Positions 17,797 to 29,336 are shown, numbered from the stretch's first letter. The stretch: DNA of 64,000 bases from Planctomycetota bacterium (GCA_003576845.1 QEVJ01000006.1:1-64000); one strand, 5' to 3'. Translations and numbers: made by a program. The notes: generated from the letters alone by a model not told the origin.

Positions 17797-19149
17797 ATGG
17801 ACCGACGATCGTGGATCGAGAACTGTGCAAGGGCCGCGGGTGCGGCGAGCATCGTGGGCGGCCTGCAACTCGCACTGCCGCGGCGCGGTTGGTCCGCCGA
17901 AGCTCAACCGAAGGAGAATCGCGACACGAAGCCGCTGACCATCACCGACATCAAAACGATACTTACGGCCCCCGCCAAGATTCGCCTCGTTGTCGTCAAG
18001 GTGCTCACGAGTGAACCGGGATTGCACGGCGTCGGTTGCGCCACGTTTACCCAACGTGCCCGAGTCGTCGAGACGGCAATCGACAGGTATTTGCGTCCGT
18101 TCTTGGTCGGCAAGAATGCCCTCGATATCCAAGACATCTTCCAGTCTTCGTACCTCAGTTCCTACTGGCGCAACGGCCCCGTGCTCAACAATGCGATCTC
18201 TGGCGTCGACATGGCGCTCTGGGACATCCTCGGGAAGCGCGCGGGAGTCCCGGTGTATCAATTATTCGGCGGACGATGCCGCAAAGCCGTCGATACGTAT
18301 CGACATGCCAGCGGTGCGTCGTTCGAAGAGGTGGCGGACAAAGTCGCCGCCCTCGTCGCGGAAGGCCAGCGGCACGTCCGCGTGCAGATGAGCGTCGAAG
18401 GCTTGGCAACCTACGGCGCAGGACGTCAACCCGGCGCGCCCGAAGACGACCGCCGCCCGCAAGTCTGGGATCCAAAGCCCTACGTTCTAATGGTCCCCAA
18501 GCTGTTCGAGCATCTGCGCAAGAAGTTCGGGGACAAGGTCGAACTTTTGCACGACGTCCACGAGCGTGTCCCGCCGATCCTCGGTGTGCAGCTCGTCAAG
18601 GACTTGGAGCAATTCCGCCCGTTCTTCGTGGAAGACCCGTTCAGTCCCGAGGACATCGGCTATTTCAAGCACCTCCGCCAACAAGCCAGCACGCCGATCG
18701 CCATGGGCGAACTATTCAACAGTCCGCACGAATGGCTCGGCCTCGTCAGCGACCGACTGATCGACTTCATTCGCGTCCACATCTCGCAGATGGGCGGACT
18801 GACGATGGCCAAGAAGATGGCGGCGATGTGCGAGTTTTTCTCCGTCCGCACGGCATGGCACGGCCCCGGGGACACCTCGCCAGTCGGCCACGCCGCGAAC
18901 GTCCATCTCGACTTGGCCGCGCCCAACTTCGGCATTCAAGAAGCGCGCGTCTTCACCGACGCCGAACGCGAAGTTTTCCCCGGTTGTCCCGAACTCAAGG
19001 ACGGCTACCTCTGGGCCAACGACCAGCCCGGCCTCGGAATCGACATCGACGAAAAAGCGGCCGCCAAATACCCGATCCAGGACGATCCACCGTTCGACTT
19101 CCGCTGGGGCGAACTCCGCAGAGCCGATGGAACGGTCACGAAACCGTAA
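17797..19149 (+). CDS. ManD/RspA-type enolase-superfamily sugar-acid dehydratase
   Basis: A 450-residue enolase-superfamily member closest in motif to the D-mannonate dehydratase (ManD/RspA) subgroup. Motifs in order: FTQRARVVETAIDRYL, SSYWRNGPVLNNAISGVDMA, LWDILGKRAG, PVYQLFGGRCR, HVRVQMS, LLHDVHERVPP (metal Asp and base His), FFVEDPFSPED, IAMGELFNSPHEW, IRVHISQMGG and WHGPGDTSPVGHAANVHLDL. It would dehydrate a hexonate to a 2-keto-3-deoxy acid. The N-terminus (MDRRSWIENCARAAGAASI) looks like a Tat signal, odd for a normally cytoplasmic enzyme. CGGGAG precedes the start. The subgroup includes members with little ManD activity, so the substrate is uncertain. Confidence 0.88.
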   Translation: MDRRSWIENCARAAGAASIVGGLQLALPRRGWSAEAQPKENRDTKPLTITDIKTILTAPAKIRLVVVKVLTSEPGLHGVGCATFTQRARVVETAIDRYLRPFLVGKNALDIQDIFQSSYLSSYWRNGPVLNNAISGVDMALWDILGKRAGVPVYQLFGGRCRKAVDTYRHASGASFEEVADKVAALVAEGQRHVRVQMSVEGLATYGAGRQPGAPEDDRRPQVWDPKPYVLMVPKLFEHLRKKFGDKVELLHDVHERVPPILGVQLVKDLEQFRPFFVEDPFSPEDIGYFKHLRQQASTPIAMGELFNSPHEWLGLVSDRLIDFIRVHISQMGGLTMAKKMAAMCEFFSVRTAWHGPGDTSPVGHAANVHLDLAAPNFGIQEARVFTDAEREVFPGCPELKDGYLWANDQPGLGIDIDEKAAAKYPIQDDPPFDFRWGELRRADGTVTKP

Positions 19150-19239
19150 CGCACACGCGCCATTTACTGCGGAAGCGGAGCCGGCGGGCGGTGTTGCCGC
19201 GCGGTCCTGGCCGTGCTTTCCTAACGTAGGGTCCGAACG

Positions 19240-20190
19240 ATGATGCAACTTGGTTTTGTCAGCGCGATCCTTCCCGACGCTACGTTGGAGGAGGTGCTCT
19301 CGACGGCTTACGCCCTGGGCTACGACTGCGTGGAGGTGATGTGCTGGCCGCCGGGAAAGGCCGAGCGGCGGTACGCGGGCATAACCCATATCGACGCGAC
19401 AGACTTCGACCAGAAGCAATCCGGTCGCGTGCAGGCGCTGGTCGAACGCTACGGTGTGACAATCAGCGCGTTGGGCTATTATCCAAACCCGCTGGCGCCG
19501 GACCCGCAGGAAGCGGATGCGGCGGCAGCCCATTTGCGGCGGGTGATCGAGACGGCGGCCATGCTTGGGTTAAGCGGCGTGAATACGTTCGTCGGCCGCG
19601 ATTGGACCAAGTCGATTGACGGCAACTGGCAGCGGTTCCTGGATACTTGGATTCCACTCGTCGAGTTTGCGGAGCAACTCGCTGTGCGGATCGGCATCGA
19701 AAACTGTCCGATGCTGTTCACGGACGACGAATGGCCGGGCGGCAAGAACCTGGCGGCGAGTCCGGCCATTTGGCGGCGAATGTTCGCGGCGATTCCGAGT
19801 TCGTCGTTCGGGCTGAATTTCGATCCGTCGCACTTGGTTTGGCAACAGATGGACTATCTGACCCCGCTGGTCGAGTTTTCCGAGCGGCTGTTTCACATTC
19901 ATGCCAAGGACGTGCGCGTCGATCGGCATCGTCTCGACGACGTAGGGATTCTGGCAACGCCGCTGCGGTATCACACGCCGAAACTGCCGGGCATGGGCGA
20001 AATAAACTGGGGCAAGTTCATCTCGGTATTGGGCGACACCGGCTATTGCGGGCCGGTCTGCGTCGAGGTGGAGGACCGTACCTTCGAGGGCACGCCCGAG
20101 TCGCGGCGGCTGGCGCTGCGGCAGAGTTGCACATACTTGCGGAATTTCTTGCCGGCGCCAGAGCGAACGTGCCGGGGAGCGACGACATGA
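19240..20190 (+). CDS. Sugar phosphate isomerase/epimerase (xylose-isomerase-like TIM barrel)
   Basis: A 316-residue member of the AP-endonuclease-2/xylose-isomerase-like TIM-barrel family, cytoplasmic. Metal-binding blocks typical of the family: [36 protein letters not shown] (Glu), [13 protein letters not shown] (Asp, His), [12 protein letters not shown] (His-x-Lys-Asp) and [13 protein letters not shown] (Glu). It would isomerise or epimerise a sugar or sugar acid derivative made in this cluster. It follows the ManD-like gene by 90 bases and overlaps deoC by four bases (ATGA), so the two are translationally coupled. Confidence 0.9.
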   Translation: MMQLGFVSAILPDATLEEVLSTAYALGYDCVEVMCWPPGKAERRYAGITHIDATDFDQKQSGRVQALVERYGVTISALGYYPNPLAPDPQEADAAAAHLRRVIETAAMLGLSGVNTFVGRDWTKSIDGNWQRFLDTWIPLVEFAEQLAVRIGIENCPMLFTDDEWPGGKNLAASPAIWRRMFAAIPSSSFGLNFDPSHLVWQQMDYLTPLVEFSERLFHIHAKDVRVDRHRLDDVGILATPLRYHTPKLPGMGEINWGKFISVLGDTGYCGPVCVEVEDRTFEGTPESRRLALRQSCTYLRNFLPAPERTCRGATT

Positions 20191-20882
20191 ACTACACGTA
20201 CTTACAGATCGCCAAAACGATCGACCATTCGTTGCTCAATCCATCGCTGTCGGCCGACGAATTGGAATCCGGCATTCAGCTTGCGCTCGATTACGACGTC
20301 GCGAGCGTGTGCATTATGCCGTACTACCTGAAGCGATGCGCAGATCGACTGGCGGGGAGCGGAGTGCGGGCATCGACGACGATCGGCTTTCCGCATGGCG
20401 GGCACACGACCGACGTCAAGCGAGCCGAAGCCGAGCGGGCAATCGCGGACGGCTGCGAGGAACTCGACATGGTGATCAACATCTCGCAGGCACTTAGCGG
20501 TAGCTGGGAATACGTGACGGCGGATATTGCGGCGGTGGTCGAAGTCGCCCACGGTGCGGGCCAAAAGGTGAAGGTAATCTTCGAGAACGCCTATTTGGGC
20601 AACGCGGAGAAGATTCGGCTGTGCGAAATCTGCGGCGAATTGCGGGTCGATTGGGTCAAGACGTCGACGGGCTATGCGCCCAGCGGGGCGACGCTGGACG
20701 ATTTGCGGCTGATGCGGTGTCATGCACCGGAGCACGTTCAAGTCAAAGCGGCAGGCGGCGTGCGCGATTTGGATAGATTGCTGGAAGTGCGCGTAATCGG
20801 CGTCTCGCGCGTGGGGGCGAGCCGCACGAAAGAGATGCTCGACGAGTGCCGCCGGCGGCTAGGGTTGACCGGAATCCGATGA
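20187..20882 (+). CDS. deoC: Deoxyribose-phosphate aldolase
   Basis: A 231-residue class I aldolase of the DeoC family, which cleaves 2-deoxyribose-5-phosphate to acetaldehyde and glyceraldehyde-3-phosphate. Schiff-base Lys158 ([14 protein letters not shown]) and the proton-relay Lys187 (VKAAGGVRD) are both present, with the Asp of EELDMVINI. The start overlaps the previous stop (ATGA at 20187), a coupled arrangement that ties it to the isomerase. In this setting it may cleave a deoxy sugar phosphate from acidic sugars rather than from nucleosides. A strong terminator follows directly. Confidence 0.93.
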   Translation: MNYTYLQIAKTIDHSLLNPSLSADELESGIQLALDYDVASVCIMPYYLKRCADRLAGSGVRASTTIGFPHGGHTTDVKRAEAERAIADGCEELDMVINISQALSGSWEYVTADIAAVVEVAHGAGQKVKVIFENAYLGNAEKIRLCEICGELRVDWVKTSTGYAPSGATLDDLRLMRCHAPEHVQVKAAGGVRDLDRLLEVRVIGVSRVGASRTKEMLDECRRRLGLTGIR

Positions 20883-20884
20883 GG

Positions 20885-20952
20885 AACAAGAACGCTCTCT
20901 GGGGGTCACGGAAATCGCCGAGAGCACGAGCCTCCGGCGTTCTTGTTTTTTT
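20885..20952 (+). terminator. Rho-independent terminator after deoC
   Basis: AACAAGAACGC (20885-20895) pairs with GCGTTCTTGTT (20937-20947), with an inner GCTCTC/GAGAGC helix, and runs into a T-stretch ending at 20952. It begins two bases after the deoC stop and closes the catabolic cluster. Confidence 0.85.
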
Positions 20953-21150
20953 CGCGAAATCTCGCAAGGACCTAATCCTCGCGGACCAATGCCTTGACCG
21001 CGCTCGTCGGTTCGCCTCCATGCTTCACCGCGTCGATAAGCTTTGCCAAACGCACCGTGCTCAGCCGCCCCCCCTCTTAGCAAACAATCCGAACTTTTTC
21101 GTAAACCGTGTCCTGCACGCCGCCGCGGCGATCCTCAATCTTCATCGGGT

Positions 21151-21178
21151 TGCACTTTGCAAAGACTCTGATAGGATG
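21151..21178 (+). promoter_or_regulatory. Possible sigma-70-type promoter in the region before RNase Y
   Basis: TTGCAC (21151-21156), a 16-base spacer and TAGGAT (21173-21178). It is the best such match in the roughly 980-bp stretch 20953-21928, which has no gene that I can support. An open frame at 21423-21668 with GAGG upstream (MDFLVLIVRTVLEFC) could be a small hydrophobic protein, but codon content does not convince me. Confidence 0.3.
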
Positions 21179-21928
21179 AGGATAACCCAAGGTTAGCCAG
21201 CCGGTGGTGGGCGGAGGCATCCCCATTGGACGCATCCTGCACGCTATTGGTTCGCGCTTTCGGCGGGTATCGAGAAACTACTTTTTGACGCATCATTGCC
21301 CTGAGGCTTGGCCACTTTGCGGGACGAGCCGTCGCAGGGGACAAGACGACGAAGTTTCCGAGATTGACGTGACCGTTGGGGTTAAGCTTTTACGAACCCG
21401 CGACCGGCGAGGAACGACGATGGACTTCTTGGTATTGATCGTTCGCACTGTGCTCGAGTTTTGTACGCCCAGTGCGATGCGCCAGGAAGCCCCTTGTCCG
21501 CGGCGAGACATCCGCCGCGACGTGCCGGAACGAGCGACGAACGACCGGCGCGAGGCGGGGTTCGGTTGGATGAACGTGGCGTCGATGCACGAATCGCGGC
21601 ATGTCGGGCCGGCCTCTACCGCCGTGCCCAGCATGTTGGACAATCGAGCGACGCGGCGGGGCTCTTAGCGCGACGCCGGGACGATGCCGCGCGCACACGC
21701 TCGCCTCGGACCGGCCGAAAACCCTATTAGGCGGAACCGCAACTCGGCTCGCACGGGCCAGCGCGGTCGGCAGGACGACCGACCGCGGACCGTGCGAATT
21801 GCGGCTTGTCTCTTTCTCGACGGCACAGGCCGTTCGTGCGTTAGCGCGATTCGCGCAGCACGGCGGCGGTTCTGGCCGCGACCGGTCTCGCCTCGGGCAG
21901 CGTGCCAAATTCGCGAGGGAGCGTGCCC

Positions 21929-23515
<1,587 letters not shown>

Positions 23516-23583
23516 GCGCACTTGAGGTGTGGCGGGCGCGAAATATCTGGCTCGTCTTTGCTAGCAAAGTTGGTTAGTTTTTC

Positions 23584-23719
23584 AACGCAGAGGGCGCAGA
23601 GGTCGCGCAGAGTACGCAGAGAAAGTCGACGATGCAACACGTGACGCTTGACCGTCCGTCAATGTTTCGATGACGAGCATTCTCTGCGACCTCTGCGAAA
23701 CCTCCGCGCCCTCTGCGTT
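23584..23719. repeat. Inverted repeat family A, copy 1 (GCAGAG-rich arms)
   Basis: Arms of about 40 nt (from 23584 and 23680-23719) match at roughly 35 of 40 positions around a loop of about 57 nt. They are built from ACGCAGAG-like units. It fills most of the 287-bp gap between rny and metG, which converge, and could act as a bidirectional terminator or be a MITE-like dispersed repeat. Related copies lie at 30795-30888 and 34745-34835. Confidence 0.8.
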
Positions 23720-23802
23720 AAAGAAGGTACCAACTCATTTTTGCGTTGAGGCGCCGACTCTTGAGGGACTCGGCCGCGCGCGATCTAGTTACTCCTCGTT
23801 AC

Positions 23803-25923
23803 TCAATGCACCCGCTGCCCCGGAACGGCGCCGTTGTCGGGACTGAGCAAATAGACTTCCGCCCCGCCCGGGCCGCTGGCGCAGACCATGCCTTCGCTTA
23901 GGCCAAACTTCATTTGCCGCGGGGCGAGATTGGCGACGATGATGACGAGCCGGCCGACGAGTTGCTCCGGTTGATAGGCGGCTTTGATGCCGGCGAAGAC
24001 CGTGCGCTTCACGTCGCCGCCGAGACTGACCGTGAGCTTCAACAGTTTGCGGGCTTCGGGGACGTCTTCCGCCGAAAGAATGCGGGCGACGCGAAGATCG
24101 ACTTTTGCGAAGTCGTCGATCGAGCACTCGGAGGTGAGCGGTTCGGCGGCGAGGGCGGCTGCAGAATCTTGCTGGGCCGTGTCGCTCGGCACAGGCGGAG
24201 CCAGTGGCAGCCCGGCGGGCGTCGTTGCGGCGGCTTCTTCGCGGCTTTCTTCGATCATCTTCTGAACTTCCTCGGGGGTGACACGTTTGAGCATGTGTTG
24301 AAACGGACGGACCGGCACGTCCACAAGCGGCTCGCTGGCGTCGGTCCATTTTGTGATCGGCCGATCGAACAACTCGCCGGCCTGCTGAGCAAGCCGCGGC
24401 AGCACCGGCGCGAGATACACGGCAAGCTGCCGGAACAAGTTGAGCGCGACCGTACAGACCTCCTGCAACCGCGCCGCTTGGGCCGGGTCCTTCTTCAAGT
24501 TCCACGGCGCGTTCTCTTCGACGAACGGGTTTGCCCGATCGGCGAGCGCCATGATGAGCCGCATCGCGCGGTTGTAGTCGCATTCTTCGTAAGCGGCCGC
24601 GATCGCCTCGCCTTCTGCGGCCGCGTGCGCGAACAGTCCGCCGTCGTCGGGATATCTGGCCGATAAGCCGGTCGTCTTCACGAAGCCCGCACAGCGGCTG
24701 GCGAGATTCACGACCTTGCCGACGAGATCGGCGTTGCCCTTGGCGACGAACTCTTCGAGGTTCATGTCGAGATCGTCGACGCGCGGGGTGAGCTTCGAGG
24801 CGTAGTAATAGCGCAAGAACGACGGGTCGAGATGATTGAGGTACGTCGCCGCGCGGACGAACGTGCCCTTGCTCTTCGACATCTTCTCGCCGTTGACGGT
24901 CAAAAAACCGTGAATGTGGACCTTCTCCGGCAACTGGTAGCCGGCGGTCTTGAGCATGCCGGGCCAGAAGAGCGTGTGGAAGTAAGTGATGTCTTTGCCG
25001 ATGAAGTGGTGAACCTCGGGAGAGGTTGGAGGTTGGAGGTTAGAGGTTGGAGGTTGGGCGCTTTCGTTGATTGTGCCCTCGCGCGGCCACCACGATTCGA
25101 ACTTCTCGCCCGTCTTGTCGCACCATTGGCGGAGCGACGCCATGTAGCCGATCGGGGCGTCGAACCAGACGTACCAGTAGTTCCCGGGACTGTCGGGAAT
25201 CTCGAAGCCGAAATACGGCGCGGGGCGCGAAACGTCCCAATCGCGGAGCGGCTCGCCGAGGAAATGGCCCTTCAAGTAGTTGGCGATTTCCGGTTGGAGG
25301 TGGTTGCCGCTTTGGGTCCATGTGTCGAGAAAGGCGTGCAGCTTCTCGAGTTCGATGAACAAGTGCGCCGCACTCCGCACTTCCGGCGACGTGCCGCTGA
25401 GCGTGCTCGTCGGGTTAATCAAGTCCGCGGGACTGTACGTCGAGCCGCACTTGTCGCAGCTATCGCCGTATTGATCCGCCGCGCCGCATTTGGGGCACGT
25501 CCCCTTTACGAACCGGTCGGCCAGGAACGTTCCCGCCACGGGATCGTAAAGCTGGCTCACGTCCGCCGCGCGCACGAGACCCGCCGCGCGGATAGACTGC
25601 CAAATCTCGCCGCAAAGCTGGCGGTTCTCTGGGCTGTTCGTGCTCCCGTAGTTGTCGAACGCGATGTCGAACGCGGCAAAATCGCGCTCGTGGGCAGCCT
25701 GCATATCGGCGATCAGGACCTCTTCGCTGCGGCCCTCCTGCCGGGCGCGGATCATGATCGCGGTGCCATGCGTGTCGTCGGCACAGAGATAAATGCAACG
25801 ATTGCCACGGAGCTTCTGAAAGCGAACCCAGATGTCGGTCTGGATGTACTCGACCAGATGGCCCAGGTGGATGTGGCCGTTGGCATAGGGAAGCGCGGCG
25901 GTGACGAGGATCTGGCGAGGCAT
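23803..25923 (-). CDS. metG: Methionyl-tRNA synthetase
   Basis: A 706-residue class I synthetase that charges tRNA-Met. Motifs: [11 protein letters not shown] near residues 12-22, a four-Cys zinc knuckle ([18 protein letters not shown]), KMSKSKG at residue 347 and a C-terminal tRNA-binding (EMAP/Trbp111-like) domain ([16 protein letters not shown]-type loop) used for dimerisation. ATG 25923 is chosen because [16 protein letters not shown] is the canonical start; the frame stays open upstream through repeat DNA. Odd feature: a proline-rich stretch at about residues 287-301 ([15 protein letters not shown]) is encoded by a five-copy AGGTTGG array. Confidence 0.95.
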   Translation of the reverse strand: MPRQILVTAALPYANGHIHLGHLVEYIQTDIWVRFQKLRGNRCIYLCADDTHGTAIMIRARQEGRSEEVLIADMQAAHERDFAAFDIAFDNYGSTNSPENRQLCGEIWQSIRAAGLVRAADVSQLYDPVAGTFLADRFVKGTCPKCGAADQYGDSCDKCGSTYSPADLINPTSTLSGTSPEVRSAAHLFIELEKLHAFLDTWTQSGNHLQPEIANYLKGHFLGEPLRDWDVSRPAPYFGFEIPDSPGNYWYVWFDAPIGYMASLRQWCDKTGEKFESWWPREGTINESAQPPTSNLQPPTSPEVHHFIGKDITYFHTLFWPGMLKTAGYQLPEKVHIHGFLTVNGEKMSKSKGTFVRAATYLNHLDPSFLRYYYASKLTPRVDDLDMNLEEFVAKGNADLVGKVVNLASRCAGFVKTTGLSARYPDDGGLFAHAAAEGEAIAAAYEECDYNRAMRLIMALADRANPFVEENAPWNLKKDPAQAARLQEVCTVALNLFRQLAVYLAPVLPRLAQQAGELFDRPITKWTDASEPLVDVPVRPFQHMLKRVTPEEVQKMIEESREEAAATTPAGLPLAPPVPSDTAQQDSAAALAAEPLTSECSIDDFAKVDLRVARILSAEDVPEARKLLKLTVSLGGDVKRTVFAGIKAAYQPEQLVGRLVIIVANLAPRQMKFGLSEGMVCASGPGGAEVYLLSPDNGAVPGQRVH
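25023..25057. repeat. Five-copy AGGTTGG heptad array inside metG
   Basis: Five tandem heptads (one variant, AGGTTAG) lie within the metG coding sequence and encode a Pro/Thr/Ser/Asn-rich insert ahead of the EVHHFIGKD motif. The same kind of array is otherwise intergenic in this window. Confidence 0.85.
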
Positions 25924-25928
25924 GAACA

Positions 25929-26000
25929 GGGGGCAGGTTTCAGGGATCGGGGGTCGGGGTCGGGATTCGGGATTCGGGATTCGGGATTCGGGGAGACAGG
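25929..26000. repeat. G-rich heptad block upstream of metG (G-quadruplex motif)
   Basis: Four exact GGGATTC units at 25962-25989, preceded by GGGATCGGGGGTCGGGGTC and followed by GGGG, give at least seven G-tracts with short loops on the plus strand. The array begins only a few bases before the metG ATG, so it is transcribed as C-rich leader. It lies in the 480-bp gap between divergent metG and the thioredoxin-protease gene; the remainder (26001-26403) holds a short ACCATCGC tandem near 26093-26110 and no gene that I can see. Confidence 0.8.
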
Positions 26001-26403
26001 ATTCAGGAGATGGGAGGTTGGCTCGACGGCTTTGGGCCGCATTGTACGGCACCGCGGCGACTGCGACGAGGCGAAACAGCCATGCCCGGCGTACCATCGC
26101 ACCATCGCACGACGACCCTCCTGTCTCCCCGCGACTTTGGAACGCAACCTGCCTTAACGCACTGCCGGCCAGCAGGCCGCGATCCCGCGTCGTGGCCGGG
26201 CGGCGACGCCTAAAGCGTTTCGGCGCGGGCGGTTGCCGCCAATGTTGGCCGAACACGTCCGGTCCGCAAGATGCGCTCCGAACGTGTAAAATCCGCCGTT
26301 GCGGCGGTAAAACCTACATGCGGCCCGGCAGGGAAGACTTCGGGCCGCGCGCCTCGGGCATGGAAGTTCCGAGGACCATTACCCGCATCCAAGGAGGGAT
26401 GTC

Positions 26404-27942
26404 ATGCTCGCGCTCTGCACCGCGGCGACGCTGCTCGTCGCCGCCGCCGGCCCAGCCGCCAACAGCCCAGCCGCCAACGACGTCGTCCTGCTCGATTTCA
26501 CGGCTTCGTGGTGTGGCCCGTGTCAACGGATGGCTCCTATCGTGGCACAACTCGAATCGTCGGGAATGCCGGTCCGCAAGGTCGACTACGACACCCAACA
26601 GGCCCTAGTGCAGCAATATCGCGTGACGGGCGTGCCGACGTTTGTGCTCTTGGTCAATGGCCGCGAAGTGGATCGGACCGTCGGCGCGACCAGCTACGAA
26701 CACCTGGCGGGCATGTTCGCCAAGGCGGGATCAACGACTGCCCGAGCGCTCGCCCGGAACCCAGACGCTGCCGGACAAAGTCAGGTTCGCGGCCAATCGC
26801 CCGACGCCGCTGTGCGAGGACCGGCAACGGGCGCCGCAAGCCAAGCCGCCCCACCGACGTTCGCGCAACCTGCGAACTCCGAATCGCCCGCGGCGCCCGC
26901 AACGCCGATCCTGCCCGCCCGGCTCGAAGGTACGGGTCTCTCGGCGCCGCCATCCGCCGCGCGAAACGCCAATCCTGGCGACGCTTCCGCGACCACGACC
27001 GATCTGGCCAACCGCCTCGTCCAAAGCACGGTCCGCCTCCGCGTACAGGACGCGAGCGGCTTCGGCAACGGCTCCGGGACGATCATCGACACGCACGACG
27101 ACGAAGCTCTCGTCCTCACCTGCGGCCACATCTTCCGCGACAGCCAAGGCAAAGGTCCGATCCTCGTCGACGTGTTCGCCGGCCGCGGTGCGACGGGCGT
27201 ACCCGGGCAATTGATTCGCTACGACCTAGAAACCGACGTGGCAATTGTCAGTTTCAAACCGGGCGTGGCGGTGACTCCGGTTCCGGTCGCGGCAAAAGGG
27301 ACGAAAATCGCCCGCGGCGACGCGGCGCTGAGCGTCGGCTGCGACCACGGCGACGCCCCCGCCGCTCGACCGACCCAAATCACGTCCACCCGCAAGTTTC
27401 TCGGACCCGATCACGTGATGACTGCCGGCGAACCGGCTCAAGGCCGCAGCGGCGGCGGCTTGTTCAACGACCGCGGCGAACTGATCGGCGTTTGCAACGC
27501 GGCCGACCCGCAAGACCGCGAAGGCATGTACGCCGCGCTGAGCACGATCCACGCCCTGCTCGACCAGGCGAACCTCTCATTCGTCTATCAGGGCGGCGAA
27601 CCCGGATTGGCGGACGGGGCGACTTCTGCCGTCTTCAACACCCCGCCGGCCATGCCGCGCGAAACGCCGATCGAACGATCGACCGTCGTTCAAGCGGGCG
27701 GTGTCGGGTCGATTCCGACTGGCGCCGAGGCGGCCGAGGTCGTTTGTGTCGTTCGCAACCTCACCGACCCGCAAGCCAAGAGCAAAGTCATCGTCCTCGA
27801 TCGCGTCTCGCCGCAATTCCTCGCCCAAATCGAGCGCGAATCGGCCACGCAGCTCGCGCGGCGCGAGACGTCGCTGCGAACGAGCGTGCAGCCGCCGACG
27901 GCAAGCGGCTGGGTCCCCACGTGGCGGTCGCCGCCACGATAA
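26404..27942 (+). CDS. Thioredoxin domain fused to a trypsin-like serine protease
   Basis: A 512-residue exported or anchored protein. After a short hydrophobic N-terminus (LCTAATLLVAAAG) comes a thioredoxin domain with FTASWCGPC (Cys37, Cys40) and the cis-Pro loop TGVPTFVLL. Then follows a Pro/Ala/Gln-rich linker, then a chymotrypsin-fold protease: CGHIF (His242), LETDVAIV (Asp278) and QGRSGGGL (Ser349), a complete triad. The C-terminal 110 residues are low in recognisable motifs and no PDZ domain is seen. A perfect AAGGAGGG precedes ATG 26404. The pairing suggests a protease coupled to disulfide exchange in the periplasm; that function is inferred. Confidence 0.88.
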   Translation: MLALCTAATLLVAAAGPAANSPAANDVVLLDFTASWCGPCQRMAPIVAQLESSGMPVRKVDYDTQQALVQQYRVTGVPTFVLLVNGREVDRTVGATSYEHLAGMFAKAGSTTARALARNPDAAGQSQVRGQSPDAAVRGPATGAASQAAPPTFAQPANSESPAAPATPILPARLEGTGLSAPPSAARNANPGDASATTTDLANRLVQSTVRLRVQDASGFGNGSGTIIDTHDDEALVLTCGHIFRDSQGKGPILVDVFAGRGATGVPGQLIRYDLETDVAIVSFKPGVAVTPVPVAAKGTKIARGDAALSVGCDHGDAPAARPTQITSTRKFLGPDHVMTAGEPAQGRSGGGLFNDRGELIGVCNAADPQDREGMYAALSTIHALLDQANLSFVYQGGEPGLADGATSAVFNTPPAMPRETPIERSTVVQAGGVGSIPTGAEAAEVVCVVRNLTDPQAKSKVIVLDRVSPQFLAQIERESATQLARRETSLRTSVQPPTASGWVPTWRSPPR

Positions 27943-27989
27943 GCGCGAGCGTCCGGTGCGTGCGAGCGCCGAGAGAGCTCGCCGGCGAG

Positions 27990-29243
27990 TCATGCTCGCT
28001 CGGCCAGCGCGTCGCCGGTCCGCACGTGCTCCGGGCGCACGCCGACGCCCACTAGATACGCCGGCAAGCGCCGCAGCAGCCGACAGCGCCGCAACAGACG
28101 CACGAGCAGCGGCACCCTCAACGGTTCCCGCGCGGCCAAGGTGCGCCCGATGACTCGGTCTTGAACGAGAACTTGCAACCATTGCGTCAATCGGGTCGGC
28201 AGTTCGCGCCGTCGTTGTACGCAGTCGAGCATCGTAGAATCCAGGCGATGCTCGCGCAACGGCTTTGCCAGAATGTTGGCGGCGGCCACGGCGTCTTGAA
28301 TCGCCAGGTTGATGCCGACGCCGCCCACCGGCGACATCGCATGGGCCGCGTCGCCGATGCACAGCAATCCCGCGCGATGCCAACGCTTCAGGCGATCGAC
28401 CTTCACGGTCAGCAGCTTGATCGCATCCCAATCGCCGAGTTCGCCCACACGGTCTTTCAGAAAAGGTACGATTTCGGCAATCGTTTGGCGGAATGCCGCC
28501 AGGCCGCGGCGCCGCACCTCGTCGTAGCCGCCTTTGGGAATGACGAACCCGCACTGCCAGTAGTCGCCTCGATAGATCATCACGAAGATGCGCCCGCGGT
28601 CGAAGCGTCCCGCCGGGGTCTCGGGATCGTCGGCCCGACGCGAGATGCGCATCCATAGCACGTCGATCGGCGCCCCGAGATCGACGACCGGTAGCCGGGC
28701 CTCGGCGCGCACCCGCGAGCTCCGCCCGTCGGCGGCGACGACCAGGTCGGCGCGCACTTCGAGCGAACTTTGCGGCGTCGACGCGCGAACGCCCACGATC
28801 CGGCTGTTTTCCACGAGCAACCCGTCGGCTTCCGTCCGCATCCTCAAGCGAAACGTGGGATACTTGACTGCCTCCGACGCGAGGAAGTCGAGAAAGTCCC
28901 ACTGCGGCATGAGCACGAGGTACCGGCATCGCGTCCGCAGTTGCGAAAAATCGGCGATCGGGACTAGTTCGCCGCCAAAGTACGCGTGAAGCTCTTTGAT
29001 CTCTTGATGCGGCCGAGAAAGGAATTCCTCGACGAGCCCCAGTTCGGCGACGACGTTGAGCGTCGACGGATGAATCGTATCGCCGCGAAAGTCGCGCAAG
29101 AAATCGGCGTGCTTTTCCAAAACGACGACGTCGACGCCGGCCCGCGCGAGCAACAGCCCCAGCATCATCCCCGCGGGGCCGCCGCCGGCGATGCAACACG
29201 CACACTGCAATCGCTCGACGTTTCCCGTGCTTCGTCCCGTCAA
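27990..29243 (-). CDS. FAD-dependent monooxygenase (PHBH/UbiH-like)
   Basis: A 417-residue flavoprotein of the aromatic-ring hydroxylase group. The N-terminal dinucleotide fold reads CCIAGGGPAGMMLGLLLARAG, the middle has the DG-like segment VVAADGRSSRVR, and the second FAD motif is LCIGDAAHAMSPVGGVGINL. FRGDTIHPSTLNVVAELGL is the conserved R-x-x-x-H-P block of this family. The start is TTG 29243, supported by GGGAGG six bases upstream. It is convergent with the thioredoxin-protease gene and follows the sulfatase by 93 bases on the same strand. Substrate unknown. Confidence 0.9.
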   Translation of the reverse strand: MTGRSTGNVERLQCACCIAGGGPAGMMLGLLLARAGVDVVVLEKHADFLRDFRGDTIHPSTLNVVAELGLVEEFLSRPHQEIKELHAYFGGELVPIADFSQLRTRCRYLVLMPQWDFLDFLASEAVKYPTFRLRMRTEADGLLVENSRIVGVRASTPQSSLEVRADLVVAADGRSSRVRAEARLPVVDLGAPIDVLWMRISRRADDPETPAGRFDRGRIFVMIYRGDYWQCGFVIPKGGYDEVRRRGLAAFRQTIAEIVPFLKDRVGELGDWDAIKLLTVKVDRLKRWHRAGLLCIGDAAHAMSPVGGVGINLAIQDAVAAANILAKPLREHRLDSTMLDCVQRRRELPTRLTQWLQVLVQDRVIGRTLAAREPLRVPLLVRLLRRCRLLRRLPAYLVGVGVRPEHVRTGDALAERA

Positions 29244-29336
29244 GCAGCGCCTCCCGCGTTAATTGCGTTAACGTCCCTTCCCCCAGCCATGCGCCTTGCC
29301 GTCAACATGCGCCGCCGGTTTGCTCTACGTACCACC

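Noticed and set aside
21390-21908. Minus-strand open frame of 172 codons before RNase Y
   Set aside because: Arg/Pro-rich low-complexity translation with no motif, no ribosome site and no conserved neighbour; probably GC-driven.
25023-25057. Short tandem repeats considered as a CRISPR array
   Set aside because: Units are only 7 bp with no spacers and no cas genes nearby; the same holds for the other arrays in the window.
24832-26157. Plus-strand open frame of 441 codons opposite metG
   Set aside because: Shadow frame; the minus strand encodes all class I synthetase motifs.
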